DNA of 64,000 bases. Source: Hyphomicrobiaceae bacterium (GTDB lineage: Bacteria > Pseudomonadota > Alphaproteobacteria > Rhizobiales > Xanthobacteraceae). The position numbers were made by a program, and so were the translations under genes. A model generated the notes under the pieces. That model worked only from the letters and a program-made list of their open reading frames with translations. It did no database searches and was not told the DNA's origin. Positions 10,229-19,154 of this stretch are shown here, piece by piece. The stretch lies in NCBI GenBank assembly GCA_947472885.1, contig CANJBX010000001.1, positions 62,001-126,000 of the forward strand. The letters are read 5' to 3'. The first letter of the stretch is position 1; every line of letters starts with the position of its first letter.

Positions 10229-10453
10229 AGCGTTATCGATTGGCTAACCATCGCGCTAAAGCGAGCATTAACCACGCAGCGCCGGCCTTCACGCTTCCTG
10301 AACTATATCATTATGAACAGCTTATTTCCGCGCATTAGAGTCAATTGGATACCGTTCGATTTAGGGAATGATTTGAGATTTGGTTTTTACTGGGTGTGAC
10401 GGTGCCGAAGTTGTGGCGCTGTGTTCAAACGACGATTTGTAACGAGTACGCTC

Positions 10454-11377
10454 ATGAACCGCGTTGCCCTTCGCCTGCTCGCCGCGGGCGCTTCGCTTGT
10501 CGCGCTTTCTATAGTGACGAACTCCGGTGTCGCCGCGCCGCTCAATCTTGATCCCGCGCGCAATGCTGCGCCTCAATCGCCAGCGCCGCAGTCCCCCGTC
10601 TCGCAATATCCCGGTCAGTATCCGGAGTCGCCGCAATCCACGTCCCGTCTTCCGCAGCTGCAAGCTGCAGCGCCTGAGCCCGCGAGCATGCAGCAGGTGA
10701 GTGCGCAGCGAGGCAACATGGGCGGCGGCTTTATCGAATTCCTGTTCAGCGGCGGCAACAATGCCGTGCAACAGCAACCGCAATATCGCCCGGAGCCGGC
10801 GCCGCAGTTCGATCCCGGATCAGAGCCGATGCGTCCGGAACCGCAAGAGCCGCTCTATCAGCCGCAGCCGGGGCAGATGGCTTCCGCGCCGATGCCGCCG
10901 GTCGTGCGCCCAGAAATCGCACAGCCCGCCATCAACCCGCGCTATTTCAAGCAGACGGTGAATTATGAGGGGCCGGAAAAGCCCGGCACGATCGTCATCG
11001 ATACCCGCATCAAGCATTTGTTTCTGGTGCAGGCGAACGGCAAGGCGATCCGTTACGGTGTCGGCGTTGGCCGTCCGGGCTTTACATGGGCCGGCACCAA
11101 GCAGGTCACGCGCAAGCGCGAGTGGCCGGATTGGACGCCGCCGCCGGAAATGATCGAGCGCCGGCCGGATCTGCCGCGCCACATGCAAGGCGGCCCTGAA
11201 AATCCGCTCGGTGCGCGTGCACTGTATCTCGGTTCGACGCTGTATCGCATCCACGGTTCCAACGAGCCGTGGACCATCGGCACGAATGTGTCCTCGGGCT
11301 GCATCCGCATGCGTAACGAGGACGTCATCGACCTCTACGGACGTGTGAAGGTCGGCACCAAGGTCGTCGTGCTCTGA
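10454..11377 (+). CDS. exported L,D-transpeptidase (YkuD domain)
   Basis: A periplasmic cell-wall enzyme of about 307 residues. It has a signal peptide (residues 1-28), a long low-complexity linker rich in Pro, Gln and Ala (about 29-160) and a C-terminal YkuD domain. The catalytic block is complete: H-G-S-N-E-P-W, then SSGCIRMRNEDV with the nucleophilic cysteine. Such enzymes form 3-3 crosslinks in peptidoglycan or attach proteins to it, and are numerous in this order. The ATG used gives a normal signal peptide; a GTG 33 bases upstream in the same frame is a weaker choice. The long linker suggests the domain must reach across the periplasm. Confidence 0.9.
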   Translation: MNRVALRLLAAGASLVALSIVTNSGVAAPLNLDPARNAAPQSPAPQSPVSQYPGQYPESPQSTSRLPQLQAAAPEPASMQQVSAQRGNMGGGFIEFLFSGGNNAVQQQPQYRPEPAPQFDPGSEPMRPEPQEPLYQPQPGQMASAPMPPVVRPEIAQPAINPRYFKQTVNYEGPEKPGTIVIDTRIKHLFLVQANGKAIRYGVGVGRPGFTWAGTKQVTRKREWPDWTPPPEMIERRPDLPRHMQGGPENPLGARALYLGSTLYRIHGSNEPWTIGTNVSSGCIRMRNEDVIDLYGRVKVGTKVVVL

Positions 11378-11391
11378 TTTCTTCTGCTTTG

Positions 11392-12600
11392 CTACGCCAC
11401 GGATTTTCGCGCAGGCCGGCCCCACAATTCACGACTTGCAATATCTGCGCCTTCGACCAGCGCCGCGAGTTTTGCCCACTGCAAGGTCGGGTGAACGCGG
11501 CGCGTGAATGGTCCCTGCGCAAAGCCGCAATCGGTTGATGCGATCACATTCTCGCGGCCGACCAGTTTCGCGAGACGCACGATCCGTTCGGCAACCAGTT
11601 CCGGGTGTTCGACGATATTGGTCGAATGCGTGACGAGGCCGGGCAACAGCATTTTCCCCGGCGGCAGTTTGATGTCTTTCCAGATTTGCCATTCGTGTTC
11701 GTGCCGCGGATTCGCCATTTCGAGTGAAATCTGCCCGACGTTGAGTTGCAGCACGAGGTCCATGATGTCTTTTGCCGCGACATCGTTGGTGTGCGGGCCG
11801 TTCCAGCTTCCCCAGCAGACATGATAGCGGATGCGTTCGGCCGGCAGACCCTTGATCGCTTCGTTGGTGGCGTCGATGCGCACCTGCGCCCATTTCTTGT
11901 AGTCGGCAAACGTGCCGGGCGGCACCATCACGTCGTAGTAGGTCGCGAGGAACGCATCGTCGATCTGCACGGTCAAGCCGCCGTCGATGATCGCCTTGTA
12001 TTCCTCGCGCAGTGCGCGGGCGATGGCGAATAACGATTCATCGGCGGACTTGTAGAATTCCTCGCCGCGTTCGGGCGCGACGCTCGCCGGCGCGACGACG
12101 GGCAGGAATGCGCCTTCGGCCTTCACGCCGTTCAGCGCTGTCTTGAAGTCGTCGATGTCGCGCTTGATGACGGTCTGGCCGGTGTAGCTGATCGGGCCGG
12201 TGACGTACCAGAGCCCGAGCTTGGCGAACGAACGTCCCATGCCCACAAAACCATTGACTGCTTCATATTCAGTGTAGAAATCCGCGAAGTCGCGGCGGTC
12301 CTTGCCGGCGGTGGCGCGCACCGAGCCGACCCCGCCGCCGTGGCGCTCCTCAAATCCTGACATGCGTTCGAGGACGTAGCGCGACCAGCTCAGGTTTTTC
12401 CCAAACTCGCCGTCACTGACGATGTCGATGCCGATCTCGACCTGCTTGCGCACAACATCGGCGACGGAGCGGGCGAGGCATTTCTCATAGGCTGCCTTGT
12501 CGATCTTCTCGCTATCCTGCTGCTTGCGCAGGAAGTCGGTGAGTTCTGTCGGGCGAATGAGGCTGCCGACATGCGTCGTCAGGATGCGGTCTCGCGCCAT
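11392..12600 (-). CDS. cobalamin-independent methionine synthase (MetE C-terminal)-like protein
   Basis: A 402-residue stand-alone homologue of the catalytic half of MetE, the zinc-dependent methyltransferase barrel. The expected zinc ligands are visible: His and Cys in YHVCWG (about 257-259), Glu in ISLEMANP (about 294) and Cys in STDCGF (about 355). The folate-binding N-terminal half of true MetE is missing, so the methyl donor is unlikely to be the usual triglutamyl folate. Stand-alone members act on other methyl donors or on epoxyalkanes with coenzyme M; the role here is unknown. The start was set at MARDRIL, which has GGAGGAC at normal spacing. Confidence 0.83.
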   Translation of the reverse strand: MARDRILTTHVGSLIRPTELTDFLRKQQDSEKIDKAAYEKCLARSVADVVRKQVEIGIDIVSDGEFGKNLSWSRYVLERMSGFEERHGGGVGSVRATAGKDRRDFADFYTEYEAVNGFVGMGRSFAKLGLWYVTGPISYTGQTVIKRDIDDFKTALNGVKAEGAFLPVVAPASVAPERGEEFYKSADESLFAIARALREEYKAIIDGGLTVQIDDAFLATYYDVMVPPGTFADYKKWAQVRIDATNEAIKGLPAERIRYHVCWGSWNGPHTNDVAAKDIMDLVLQLNVGQISLEMANPRHEHEWQIWKDIKLPPGKMLLPGLVTHSTNIVEHPELVAERIVRLAKLVGRENVIASTDCGFAQGPFTRRVHPTLQWAKLAALVEGADIASRELWGRPARKSVA

Positions 12601-13189
12601 GTGTCCTCCGTGAAACGCCGCGCTGTTCCGCGCTTGCGACCACTTTAATGACAGGCATTTCAAAAGGGCATCACATCGGCAGGGGACGGGAGACCATAGG
12701 TGGTGTTTGCCGTCCGCGATCCGCTATTCGGCTTAATTGAATTTGTTGCCGGTGTGCTTCCGTGAAAGCCAAGTTATGTCAGCTTCACTGACCTTCCGGG
12801 CAGGCTGAGGAAGGCCAGGTTCGTCAGCGCGCATGGATCTTATAAGTCATCATCGGCAGTCATCATCGGCGTTATTTGATGCTGACCGGAACCATCTCCC
12901 TCACGAAACATGGTTTTTCGCGAAATATTTTTCGGTTTTTGTTTCTGACACCATCAAGACTGGCGACCGTCCACTCTTAAGCCGGTCGTCCACGATCTCT
13001 ATAACGCTGTTCTCACATATCCGTGAAGCGTGGCAAAATAAGCTGCACAATCGCGTGTACCCGCCTGTTTTGTTACGAATGTCACTTTTCGCCACAGGGG
13101 CATGCGTTACTTTGTCTCGGCTAAACGGGACAGATTTCGTTCGTCGCGGATAGCCGCAATTAAACAGAAACACACGAGGAGATTTTCAA
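12601..13189. other. 589-base gene-poor interval
   Basis: I see no convincing gene here; open frames on both strands lack ribosome sites and family features. It contains a 13-base direct repeat (GTCATCATCGGC at about 12847-12872, two adjacent copies), no clear terminator hairpin, and must hold the promoters of both divergent neighbours. An untranslated leader or small RNA cannot be excluded by eye. Confidence 0.5.
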
Positions 13190-13555
13190 ATGTCACTTTC
13201 CAAAACCGCATTGCTCGCTGCCAGCCTGACCCTCGGTCTTTCGACCATGGGCGTCGTCACCAAGTCGTTCGCGCAAGCTCCGCAGAATGCGCCGGCCAAC
13301 ATGCTCTTGGACGTCGGTGAGGACGAAGTCATGTACATGAACATCAAAACCGGGAAGATGACCAAGGGCAAGATGAAGATTTCGGCCGCTCACAACACCA
13401 AGGCGATGGGCATGGGCGCTCGCGAAATCTCCAGCTCGATGATCTATCGCAAGGGCGGCAAGCTGTATCTTCTGGAGAACAAGGCGAGCGCCGGCGGCAA
13501 GACCGTTGTGCAGGAAAACTTCCAGGAAGTTTTCGACGGCAACCACCAGTACTAA
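13190..13555 (+). CDS. small exported protein of unknown function
   Basis: A 121-residue protein with a clear signal peptide (SKTALLAASLTLGLSTMG, cleavage probably after SFAQA near residue 29) and a mature part of about 90 residues. The mature part reads VGEDEVMYMNIKTGKMTKGKMKI, then a Met/Gly/Ala stretch and a final YRKGGKLYLLENK. Family not recognised. The gene is well formed: strong ribosome site (GAGGAG) and a strong terminator 47 bases after the stop, so it is a single-gene transcript. The codons are the common ones of the genome, which hints at good expression. Confidence 0.75.
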   Translation: MSLSKTALLAASLTLGLSTMGVVTKSFAQAPQNAPANMLLDVGEDEVMYMNIKTGKMTKGKMKISAAHNTKAMGMGAREISSSMIYRKGGKLYLLENKASAGGKTVVQENFQEVFDGNHQY

Positions 13556-13601
13556 GCATTGCGGCTTCGGCCAGTAGCACTTAACCTTCCGTCATGGATA
13601 C

Positions 13602-13636
13602 ACACGAGCGGCCTTGGGGCCGCTCGTGTTGTTTCT
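13602..13636 (+). terminator. rho-independent terminator
   Basis: Perfect 12-base stem ACACGAGCGGCC/GGCCGCTCGTGT with a four-base loop, then TGTTTCT. It ends the transcript of the small exported protein. Confidence 0.8.
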
Positions 13637-13863
13637 GGGGGCAGCATCTACAGGTTTAATTCTGGAAATTTACTGCCGCGTCTTGCCCGGATCGGTAGCT
13701 GGCTGCGCCTTGTGATGCGATTTAGCCACACTCGTTATCTCTAATTGACGCGCGCGCTTTATGACGCTTGCCGTGCTTGCGGCTGGAATTTCCTCATGTT
13801 CTGCTTTTGGCATAGGCGTGGGGGTTAAGAGGCCATCCCGACACGCCACCCTCTAGGTGGTTA

Positions 13864-14481
13864 ATGGGCAGCGTTACAGGTCGCGTTCAATACGTGCGTG
13901 AAGCCTTATCCGGTCTGCGTATATTCAGTTTGATTGCCGTTGCCGCTGCATTTGCTGCGGGGCCGTGCATGGAAGCGCGGGCGAATCCAGCTCCGGCGCA
14001 TAAAACCACAGCCAAGGAAAAGCCGAAGGCCGCGGCGCATCACAAGAAATCCTTGACCGCCGCCCAGCGCAAGGCTGCTGCCGTTGCAGCGCGCAAGAAG
14101 GAAGCTGCGCGTGTCGCGAGAGTTATCCGGGCGGCTGGCCCGCCGCCACCGATCAAGAAGCAATACGACGGTGTCGCGTCGTTCTATAGCGACCGTCAGC
14201 GGCTTGCGTCGGGCGGACGGTTCAATCCATCGGCCATGACGGCGGCGCATCGTTCGCTGCCGTTCGGCACCAAGGTTCAGGTGACGGACAAGCGTTCCGG
14301 CAAGAAAGTCACCGTGACGATCAATGATCGCGGCCCGTTCAAGAAGGGCCGGGTTATTGATCTCTCTCGCGCCGCCGCGCACGCGCTTGGTATGGGCCAT
14401 CGTGGCGTGAGCAATGTGCGCGTCACGGTCCTTCCGAAGAAGCCAGCGGTCTATGCGACCGCGACCCCATCAAAGAAGTAG
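13864..14481 (+). CDS. RlpA-like septal ring lytic transglycosylase family protein
   Basis: A 205-residue exported protein with a double-psi beta-barrel domain of the RlpA family. After the signal peptide (hydrophobic residues about 19-35) comes a Lys/Ala-rich linker, then the domain from about residue 98. Its markers are all present: GVASFYSDRQRLASGGRFNP, TAAHRSLPFGTKVQVT, NDRGPF with the catalytic aspartate, and RVIDLSRAAAHALG. RlpA cleaves peptidoglycan strands stripped of peptides, often at the division septum. No SPOR domain is present, so septal targeting is not shown. It converges with the DUF2076 gene seven bases away. Confidence 0.88.
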   Translation: MGSVTGRVQYVREALSGLRIFSLIAVAAAFAAGPCMEARANPAPAHKTTAKEKPKAAAHHKKSLTAAQRKAAAVAARKKEAARVARVIRAAGPPPPIKKQYDGVASFYSDRQRLASGGRFNPSAMTAAHRSLPFGTKVQVTDKRSGKKVTVTINDRGPFKKGRVIDLSRAAAHALGMGHRGVSNVRVTVLPKKPAVYATATPSKK

Positions 14482-14488
14482 CTACGCC

Positions 14489-15220
14489 TCAGGCGTCGCT
14501 GCTGTTGCCGCCGCCGAAGTCACCGCTGTCGGCGAGGTCGCTGTTGTGGTCGTCGTTGCTATCGCTGTTGCCGAACAGGCTGCTGGCGCCACCGCGTTCG
14601 CTGCTTGAGCGTCCGCTGCCGATGTCACCCAGGCCGGCATCTTTTGCGATGTCGCTGTTGGACGAGTCGCTACCGCTCCACGGCGAGTCACGTCCGCCGC
14701 TTTCCGACGCGAACGCCTGGCCGCGGTTGCCGCCCATCATGGAACTCAAGCCGCTGAACAGCATGCTGCCGCCGATCACGCCCGCTGCGGCTGCAGCGGC
14801 GGTGCCGAGGAACGAGCCGCCGCGTCCGGGTTGCTCCTGCTGATGGGCCTGCTGTTGCGGCGGGGCTGTGTTTGGATAGCCGGCAACCTGGCCGGAATTC
14901 CACTTGTTCGGCGAGAACGACGGCACCGAGCCGCGCGAAGGCTGCGCGTTGCCGCCAAAGATCGTGGAGCGCATGGAATCGAGGAAGCCGCCGCTCTGCT
15001 GCGGAGCATTGCCGCCTTCGAGCTGCTGGATATGCGCTTCGGCGCGCTTGAGCGCCTCATCTTGCACCAGCACGGTTTGCACTAGGGCATAGGCGGCGTT
15101 TGGCGCACGCGTGAAGCCCTGCGCGATGACGCTTTCGGCGTCGGGGTCGCGCTGTGTCTTCTCAAGCGAGGCCAGCCGGTCAAAAAGTTCGCTGACGAGC
15201 TGGCGTTCCTGCGGGGTCAT
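14489..15220 (-). CDS. DUF2076 domain protein
   Basis: A 243-residue acidic protein. The first 75 residues match the DUF2076 start (MTPQERQLVSELFDRLASLE; then VIAQGFTRAPNAAYALVQTVL and a coiled-coil-like stretch ending HIQQLEGG). The rest is low complexity: Gln/Pro/Gly, a short hydrophobic segment (AAAAAAGVIGGSMLFSGL, about 145-162) and a Ser/Asp/Gly-rich tail. The single hydrophobic segment may anchor it to the membrane. Function unknown; the domain is found across Proteobacteria. Confidence 0.83.
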   Translation of the reverse strand: MTPQERQLVSELFDRLASLEKTQRDPDAESVIAQGFTRAPNAAYALVQTVLVQDEALKRAEAHIQQLEGGNAPQQSGGFLDSMRSTIFGGNAQPSRGSVPSFSPNKWNSGQVAGYPNTAPPQQQAHQQEQPGRGGSFLGTAAAAAAGVIGGSMLFSGLSSMMGGNRGQAFASESGGRDSPWSGSDSSNSDIAKDAGLGDIGSGRSSSERGGASSLFGNSDSNDDHNSDLADSGDFGGGNSSDA

Positions 15221-15341
15221 CTGTCGTCTCCTGTGGCGGCGAGTGGACCGAGGCAGATATGGGGATCGCGCAAGGCCGCCGGAATGCCATGCGACAAAAT
15301 TGTTTTGCAGGAAATAAGGGAAACCTCATGGCGTCGTGACG

Positions 15342-16163
15342 TTATAACAGTTCGACGCCGTTGGCCGCGAGGATTGCGGGGAATCTGTCGTCCTTGAAAT
15401 AGGCGTATTCGCGTTCCCGCAGCGCGGTCAGGGAATCCAGCGCCACCAGCGCATCATCCACGACGCCGGGATGACACATCACAAGACCGCGCTCCGGCAT
15501 CCCGCGCAGGAAGTTCGGAAACAGTGCTGCGAAATCCGCATCGGGGCCGAAATCATAGGTGCCGGCAAATGCTGCATTGGTCGCGATGCCGTTTGCCGCC
15601 GCGCGCTTGCGAAACCTGTGGCTGAGGAAATCGAGCAGCATCGCCTTGCGATCACCTGATGCGGCATTTGGCGCGCGACCGCACTGGCGCACCCATGCGC
15701 CGGGCGCGTCCTGTTTCATCACGGCAAGCAAGGCGTCCGTTACTGGCGCCAACAGTTGCACATGCTGGTGACCGTCGATGTAATCCGGGGCGCGCCCGAA
15801 CGCGGCCTTGAACATGTCGATCTGGGCGCGAACCTCCTCCGCAATCGCCATGCGTTCAAGATGGCCGAGGAACGATGCCGCCATGGTGCGGCCGAGCGAA
15901 AGAAACTTGCCGTCCTTCAATGGTGCGTAGTCATCGCCCAGCGGCTTGAACGGCGCGGTCAGCGTGAAATGAAGTCCGATAGCGGCGTGACGCGCGTCAG
16001 CGACGACGTCCGCGAGCAGCTTTGCCTCATAGGCGTTGAAGCCGGGCGCGCCGACCATCACCGATGTTGCGTTGATGCGGCCGCGCGCGATCAGGTCGCG
16101 GATAGCGCCGTTGACCGGCAGCGTCATGCCGTAGTCGTCGGCGACGAGCCAGATGCGGTTCAT
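15342..16163 (-). CDS. ChbG/HpnK family (YdjC-like) carbohydrate deacetylase
   Basis: A 273-residue metal-dependent deacetylase that removes acetyl groups from N-acetyl sugars. Metal and catalytic motifs are visible: ADDYG (D9-D10) at the start, GLHFTLT near 72, DGHQHVQ near 133 and CHPG near 230. Members include ChbG (chitobiose) and HpnK (hopanoid-linked sugar). Here it overlaps the GtrB-like glycosyltransferase by four bases (ATGA) and lies beside a GtrA-like flippase, so the likely target is a lipid-linked N-acetylated sugar rather than free chitobiose. That link is inferred from context. Confidence 0.87.
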   Translation of the reverse strand: MNRIWLVADDYGMTLPVNGAIRDLIARGRINATSVMVGAPGFNAYEAKLLADVVADARHAAIGLHFTLTAPFKPLGDDYAPLKDGKFLSLGRTMAASFLGHLERMAIAEEVRAQIDMFKAAFGRAPDYIDGHQHVQLLAPVTDALLAVMKQDAPGAWVRQCGRAPNAASGDRKAMLLDFLSHRFRKRAAANGIATNAAFAGTYDFGPDADFAALFPNFLRGMPERGLVMCHPGVVDDALVALDSLTALREREYAYFKDDRFPAILAANGVELL

Positions 16164-17239
16164 TCCGCTGCGCTGCGCGGGACAGGCCCGGTTTGCCCGT
16201 TGTCCGCCGCGCTTTTCAGGGTGTGTTCCGAAATGAAATAGACCGGGCGGGCTTTGATCTCGGACAGGATCTTGCCGATATATTCGCCCATCACGCCGAT
16301 CATCAGGAGTTGCACACCGCCAATCGTCATCAGGCCGACGATGAGCGACGGATAGCCCGGCACCTGCACGCCATACATGAATGATTCAATCAGCATGTAG
16401 GCGCCGAACACGAGCGCGCTTGCCGCCAGCAGCAGGCCCAGCAGGCTGGCGACGCGCAATGGCGCGACCGAGAATGACGTCAGTCCCTCGAGTGACAGTC
16501 CGATCAGCGAGCGCATACCCCAGGATGTCTGCCCATGGGCGCGCGGCGCCGGATTGTAATCGACTCGGATCTGCCTGAAGCCGATCCAGCTGGCGAGACC
16601 TTTGAAAAAACGGTTGCGCTCGGGAAGCTGCCGCAGTGCCGCCGCTGCGCGTGGCGAGAGCAGGCGGAAGTCGCCGGCATCCGGCGGGATTTTCTGGCGC
16701 GCGCCCCAGTTGATGAGCGAATAAAACATCTTCACCGCAAGCCGCTTGGTGGCGGACTCGTCGGATCGATGCGCCTTCGCCGTGAACACGACATCGTAGC
16801 CGCCGCTAATCCAGTTATCGACGAGGGTTTCGATCAGGGCAGGCGGGTGCTGGCCGTCGCCATCCATAAACAGCACGGCGCCTTGCCCGGCATGGTTGAG
16901 ACCGGCGAGGAGGGCGGCCTCCTTGCCGAAGTTGCGCGACAGGGAAATAACCTGAACATCGGTCATGACCGCCGGCAGCGCCTTGGCGACCGCCAGGCTG
17001 TCGTCCTTGCTGCCGTCATCGACATAGACAATGTCGCTGACGATCTGGTGGAGGTCGTGCAGGCGCGCCGCCACCGCCGTCAGGTTGGCGTGCAGCGCGT
17101 TAAGCCCCGCGCCCTCGTTATAGACGGGGACCACGATGGAAAGCCGGCGCACGGCGGCCTGCTTCTGCCTGCTGGCTTGTCCAGCGCCGGCGCGTACCGC
17201 CTCGGTCCGCTCCCCGAATGTCACTGTCATGTCCGTCAT
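16160..17239 (-). CDS. family 2 glycosyltransferase, GtrB/dolichol-phosphate-mannose-synthase type
   Basis: A 359-residue membrane-anchored glycosyltransferase that moves a sugar from its nucleotide to polyprenyl phosphate at the inner face of the membrane. The GT-A domain shows VVPVYNEGAGL, YVDDGSKDDS, SLSRNFGKEAALLAGL and MDGDGQHPP (the DXD region); the QTSW motif and two C-terminal membrane helices (about 265-320) are typical of GtrB. The ATG at 17239 was preferred; an AGGAGG lies 13 bases before it, while an in-frame TTG sits directly on that site. The gene is divergent from gtrA-like and overlaps chbG-like. Confidence 0.9.
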   Translation of the reverse strand: MTDMTVTFGERTEAVRAGAGQASRQKQAAVRRLSIVVPVYNEGAGLNALHANLTAVAARLHDLHQIVSDIVYVDDGSKDDSLAVAKALPAVMTDVQVISLSRNFGKEAALLAGLNHAGQGAVLFMDGDGQHPPALIETLVDNWISGGYDVVFTAKAHRSDESATKRLAVKMFYSLINWGARQKIPPDAGDFRLLSPRAAAALRQLPERNRFFKGLASWIGFRQIRVDYNPAPRAHGQTSWGMRSLIGLSLEGLTSFSVAPLRVASLLGLLLAASALVFGAYMLIESFMYGVQVPGYPSLIVGLMTIGGVQLLMIGVMGEYIGKILSEIKARPVYFISEHTLKSAADNGQTGPVPRSAAE

Positions 17240-17332
17240 CTCATTACACAATCCTCCTATACCTCAATCGCTTACGCCTGTCGCCGCCCAGAGTCGGCGG
17301 ACGGCGCGGGACGTGCTAAGCCGTGCGACACG

Positions 17333-17815
17333 ATGACACCACCGAAAGTAGTACCCGTGGCCCAGGACGCCGACAGCCCGCACCGGCATATCGGGCTTTT
17401 CAGGAAGGCCGGCAGCTTTGCGGCCATCGGTCTGGTGAACGCGGCCATCGATTTCGCGGTGTTCTGGGTTGCCGTTCAGACGTTCGATTTCTCGAAAATC
17501 CCGGCCAATGTGATGGCATGGGCGGTCGCCGTCACGGCGTCCTACATGATGAATACGTTTATTACATTTGCCGCCGAGTCAGGCCGCAAGCTGCGCTGGC
17601 GGTCCTACGTGACCTTCGCCGGCAGCGGCATCGCCGGGCTGGTCGCCAACACGACGGCGCTGCTGGTCGGCGACTGGTTGCTGGCGTTTGTGATGGACAA
17701 TGAAGACGGGCGGCTGGCGCTCGCAAAAATCGGCGCCATCGGCGCGAGCTTTATCGTCAATTTCTCGATGTCGCACTTCATCGTATTCAGGCCGAAGGCT
17801 GCGAACGATAACTGA
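17333..17815 (+). CDS. GtrA-like flippase family protein
   Basis: A 160-residue protein with four predicted membrane helices, of the GtrA family. GtrA proteins are proposed to flip polyprenol-phosphate-sugars made by GtrB across the membrane. The family pattern is clear: FRKAGSFAAIGLVNAAIDFAVF, then SYMMNTFITF and a last helix with NFSMSHFIVFR (the typical N-F-x-x-S-x-x-x-V-F). It is divergent from the GtrB-like gene with about 90 bases between, so the two are likely coregulated. The ATG at this position gives a short cytoplasmic tail before helix 1; the frame is open far upstream but over the other gene. Confidence 0.88.
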   Translation: MTPPKVVPVAQDADSPHRHIGLFRKAGSFAAIGLVNAAIDFAVFWVAVQTFDFSKIPANVMAWAVAVTASYMMNTFITFAAESGRKLRWRSYVTFAGSGIAGLVANTTALLVGDWLLAFVMDNEDGRLALAKIGAIGASFIVNFSMSHFIVFRPKAANDN

Positions 17816-17833
17816 TCTTCGCAACGACGATGG

Positions 17834-18865
17834 TCAGCCAATGGCCTCGAGGGTCTTGCTCGGCTTTACGACGCTGTGGTCGCGCAGATTCAGAATGCGC
17901 CGGGCGTTGTCGTAAAACAGCTTCTGCTGGTCGGCGGCGGACAGGTTGAGCGCGCCGAGGTATTTCAGCGTCTCTTTCGGCTCCCAGCACGGATAATCCG
18001 TGCCGTACATCACATGGTCGATGCCGTAATAGTCGATGGCGAATCTCATGCCGGCCGAGTGCGGCGTCACCGTATCGGTATACATCCGCTTCATATACGT
18101 GCTGACCGGCTGCGGCAGCCCGGCCTTCTTGGTGTTCTTGTCCATGCGCCCGGATTGGTAAGGCAGGGCGCCGCCGGTGTGCGACATCACGATCTTGAGC
18201 TTCGGGTGCCGTTCCATCATGCCTGACAGGATAAGCCGTGTGGCGGCGACGCTCACTTCGATCACGCGGCCGAGGCTGAGGTGAAGCGAGTCGTTGTAGC
18301 CTGCAAGGATATCGACGAAGACCGCATCGGTCGGATGCAGGAACATCGGAATTCCGAGTTCCTCGACGCGCGCGTAAAACGGTTCAAGCCGCTCGGCGTC
18401 GATGCGTGGATCGTCGCCGACGCTGCCGGGCAGATTGACGCCCATCAGCCCCAGTTTTCCGACCGCGTGGTCGAGGACTTCGATGGCGATGCGTGTATCC
18501 GTGAGAGGAACAGCCGCGCTGGCCCACAGGCGATTGGGATACCGGCGTTGGGCATCCGCCATGTATTCGTTCCACTCCATCGCGGCGTCGCGGCCCTCTT
18601 CGGGCGGCAGGTCCGAGAAGTAGATCGAGAACGGGCCGATGGAGCAGACGACATCGACCTGGTGGCCGAGCGTATCCAGGTATTCAAGCTGCTTGTCGAG
18701 ATCGAACCATTCGGCCCAGCTGCGCAGCGTGTCGGACCGTTCGTTGCGCAGGTAATCATACCCGCCCTGACCGTTGACCAGCGCGCGCGGGAAGCCCTTG
18801 CGGTTGCAAAGCCGGTCGAAGAATGGCCGCGGCCACCAGTGAAAATGAGAATCAATGATCCGCAT
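17834..18865 (-). CDS. amidohydrolase 2 family metal-dependent hydrolase/decarboxylase
   Basis: A 343-residue TIM-barrel enzyme of the ACMSD/amidohydrolase-2 family. The metal-binding H-x-H is at residues 7-9 (DSHFHWW), with further ligands likely in MFLHPTDA, VMSHTGG (about 227) and YGTDYPCW (about 288). Relatives decarboxylate aromatic acids (ACMSD, gamma-resorcylate or 6-methylsalicylate decarboxylase) or hydrolyse lactones. The gene is divergent from a TTT binding protein, a common pairing in which the binding protein supplies the substrate. The start follows GGAG at a normal distance; upstream extension of the frame has no support. Confidence 0.85.
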   Translation of the reverse strand: MRIIDSHFHWWPRPFFDRLCNRKGFPRALVNGQGGYDYLRNERSDTLRSWAEWFDLDKQLEYLDTLGHQVDVVCSIGPFSIYFSDLPPEEGRDAAMEWNEYMADAQRRYPNRLWASAAVPLTDTRIAIEVLDHAVGKLGLMGVNLPGSVGDDPRIDAERLEPFYARVEELGIPMFLHPTDAVFVDILAGYNDSLHLSLGRVIEVSVAATRLILSGMMERHPKLKIVMSHTGGALPYQSGRMDKNTKKAGLPQPVSTYMKRMYTDTVTPHSAGMRFAIDYYGIDHVMYGTDYPCWEPKETLKYLGALNLSAADQQKLFYDNARRILNLRDHSVVKPSKTLEAIG

Positions 18866-19154
18866 TCGCCGTCTCCATCCCTTCACGACCGGGCTTGAAC
18901 CCTGCGCGAGGCACATTTGCCGGCTTAAGTTTACATGCCGAACATTGCCAAGGTATTTGACCGATTCTACTCCGGATAGGCCCTTCGTTCCAGAGGTGTA
19001 CCGCCGGGGGACGCCGCCATTTAGCCCGTCTGCCCAGCGGCGAACGCAAGGCTGGCAGCAAGGCTGCGGCTGGACGGGGTGCCTGAAGGTTGCCAAGATC
19101 ACCCTAGAGGGCGGAATAGACGGCGCGTTTTCGACCGAATTCTCGTTAGAAAGA

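Noticed and set aside
12833..13153. 106-codon open frame in the long intergenic interval
   Set aside because: No ribosome site, no recognisable features and atypical codons; left as non-coding.
16535..17332. N-terminal extension of the GtrA-like gene
   Set aside because: Lies over the opposite-strand glycosyltransferase gene; the GtrA family starts at the first helix shortly after 17,333.
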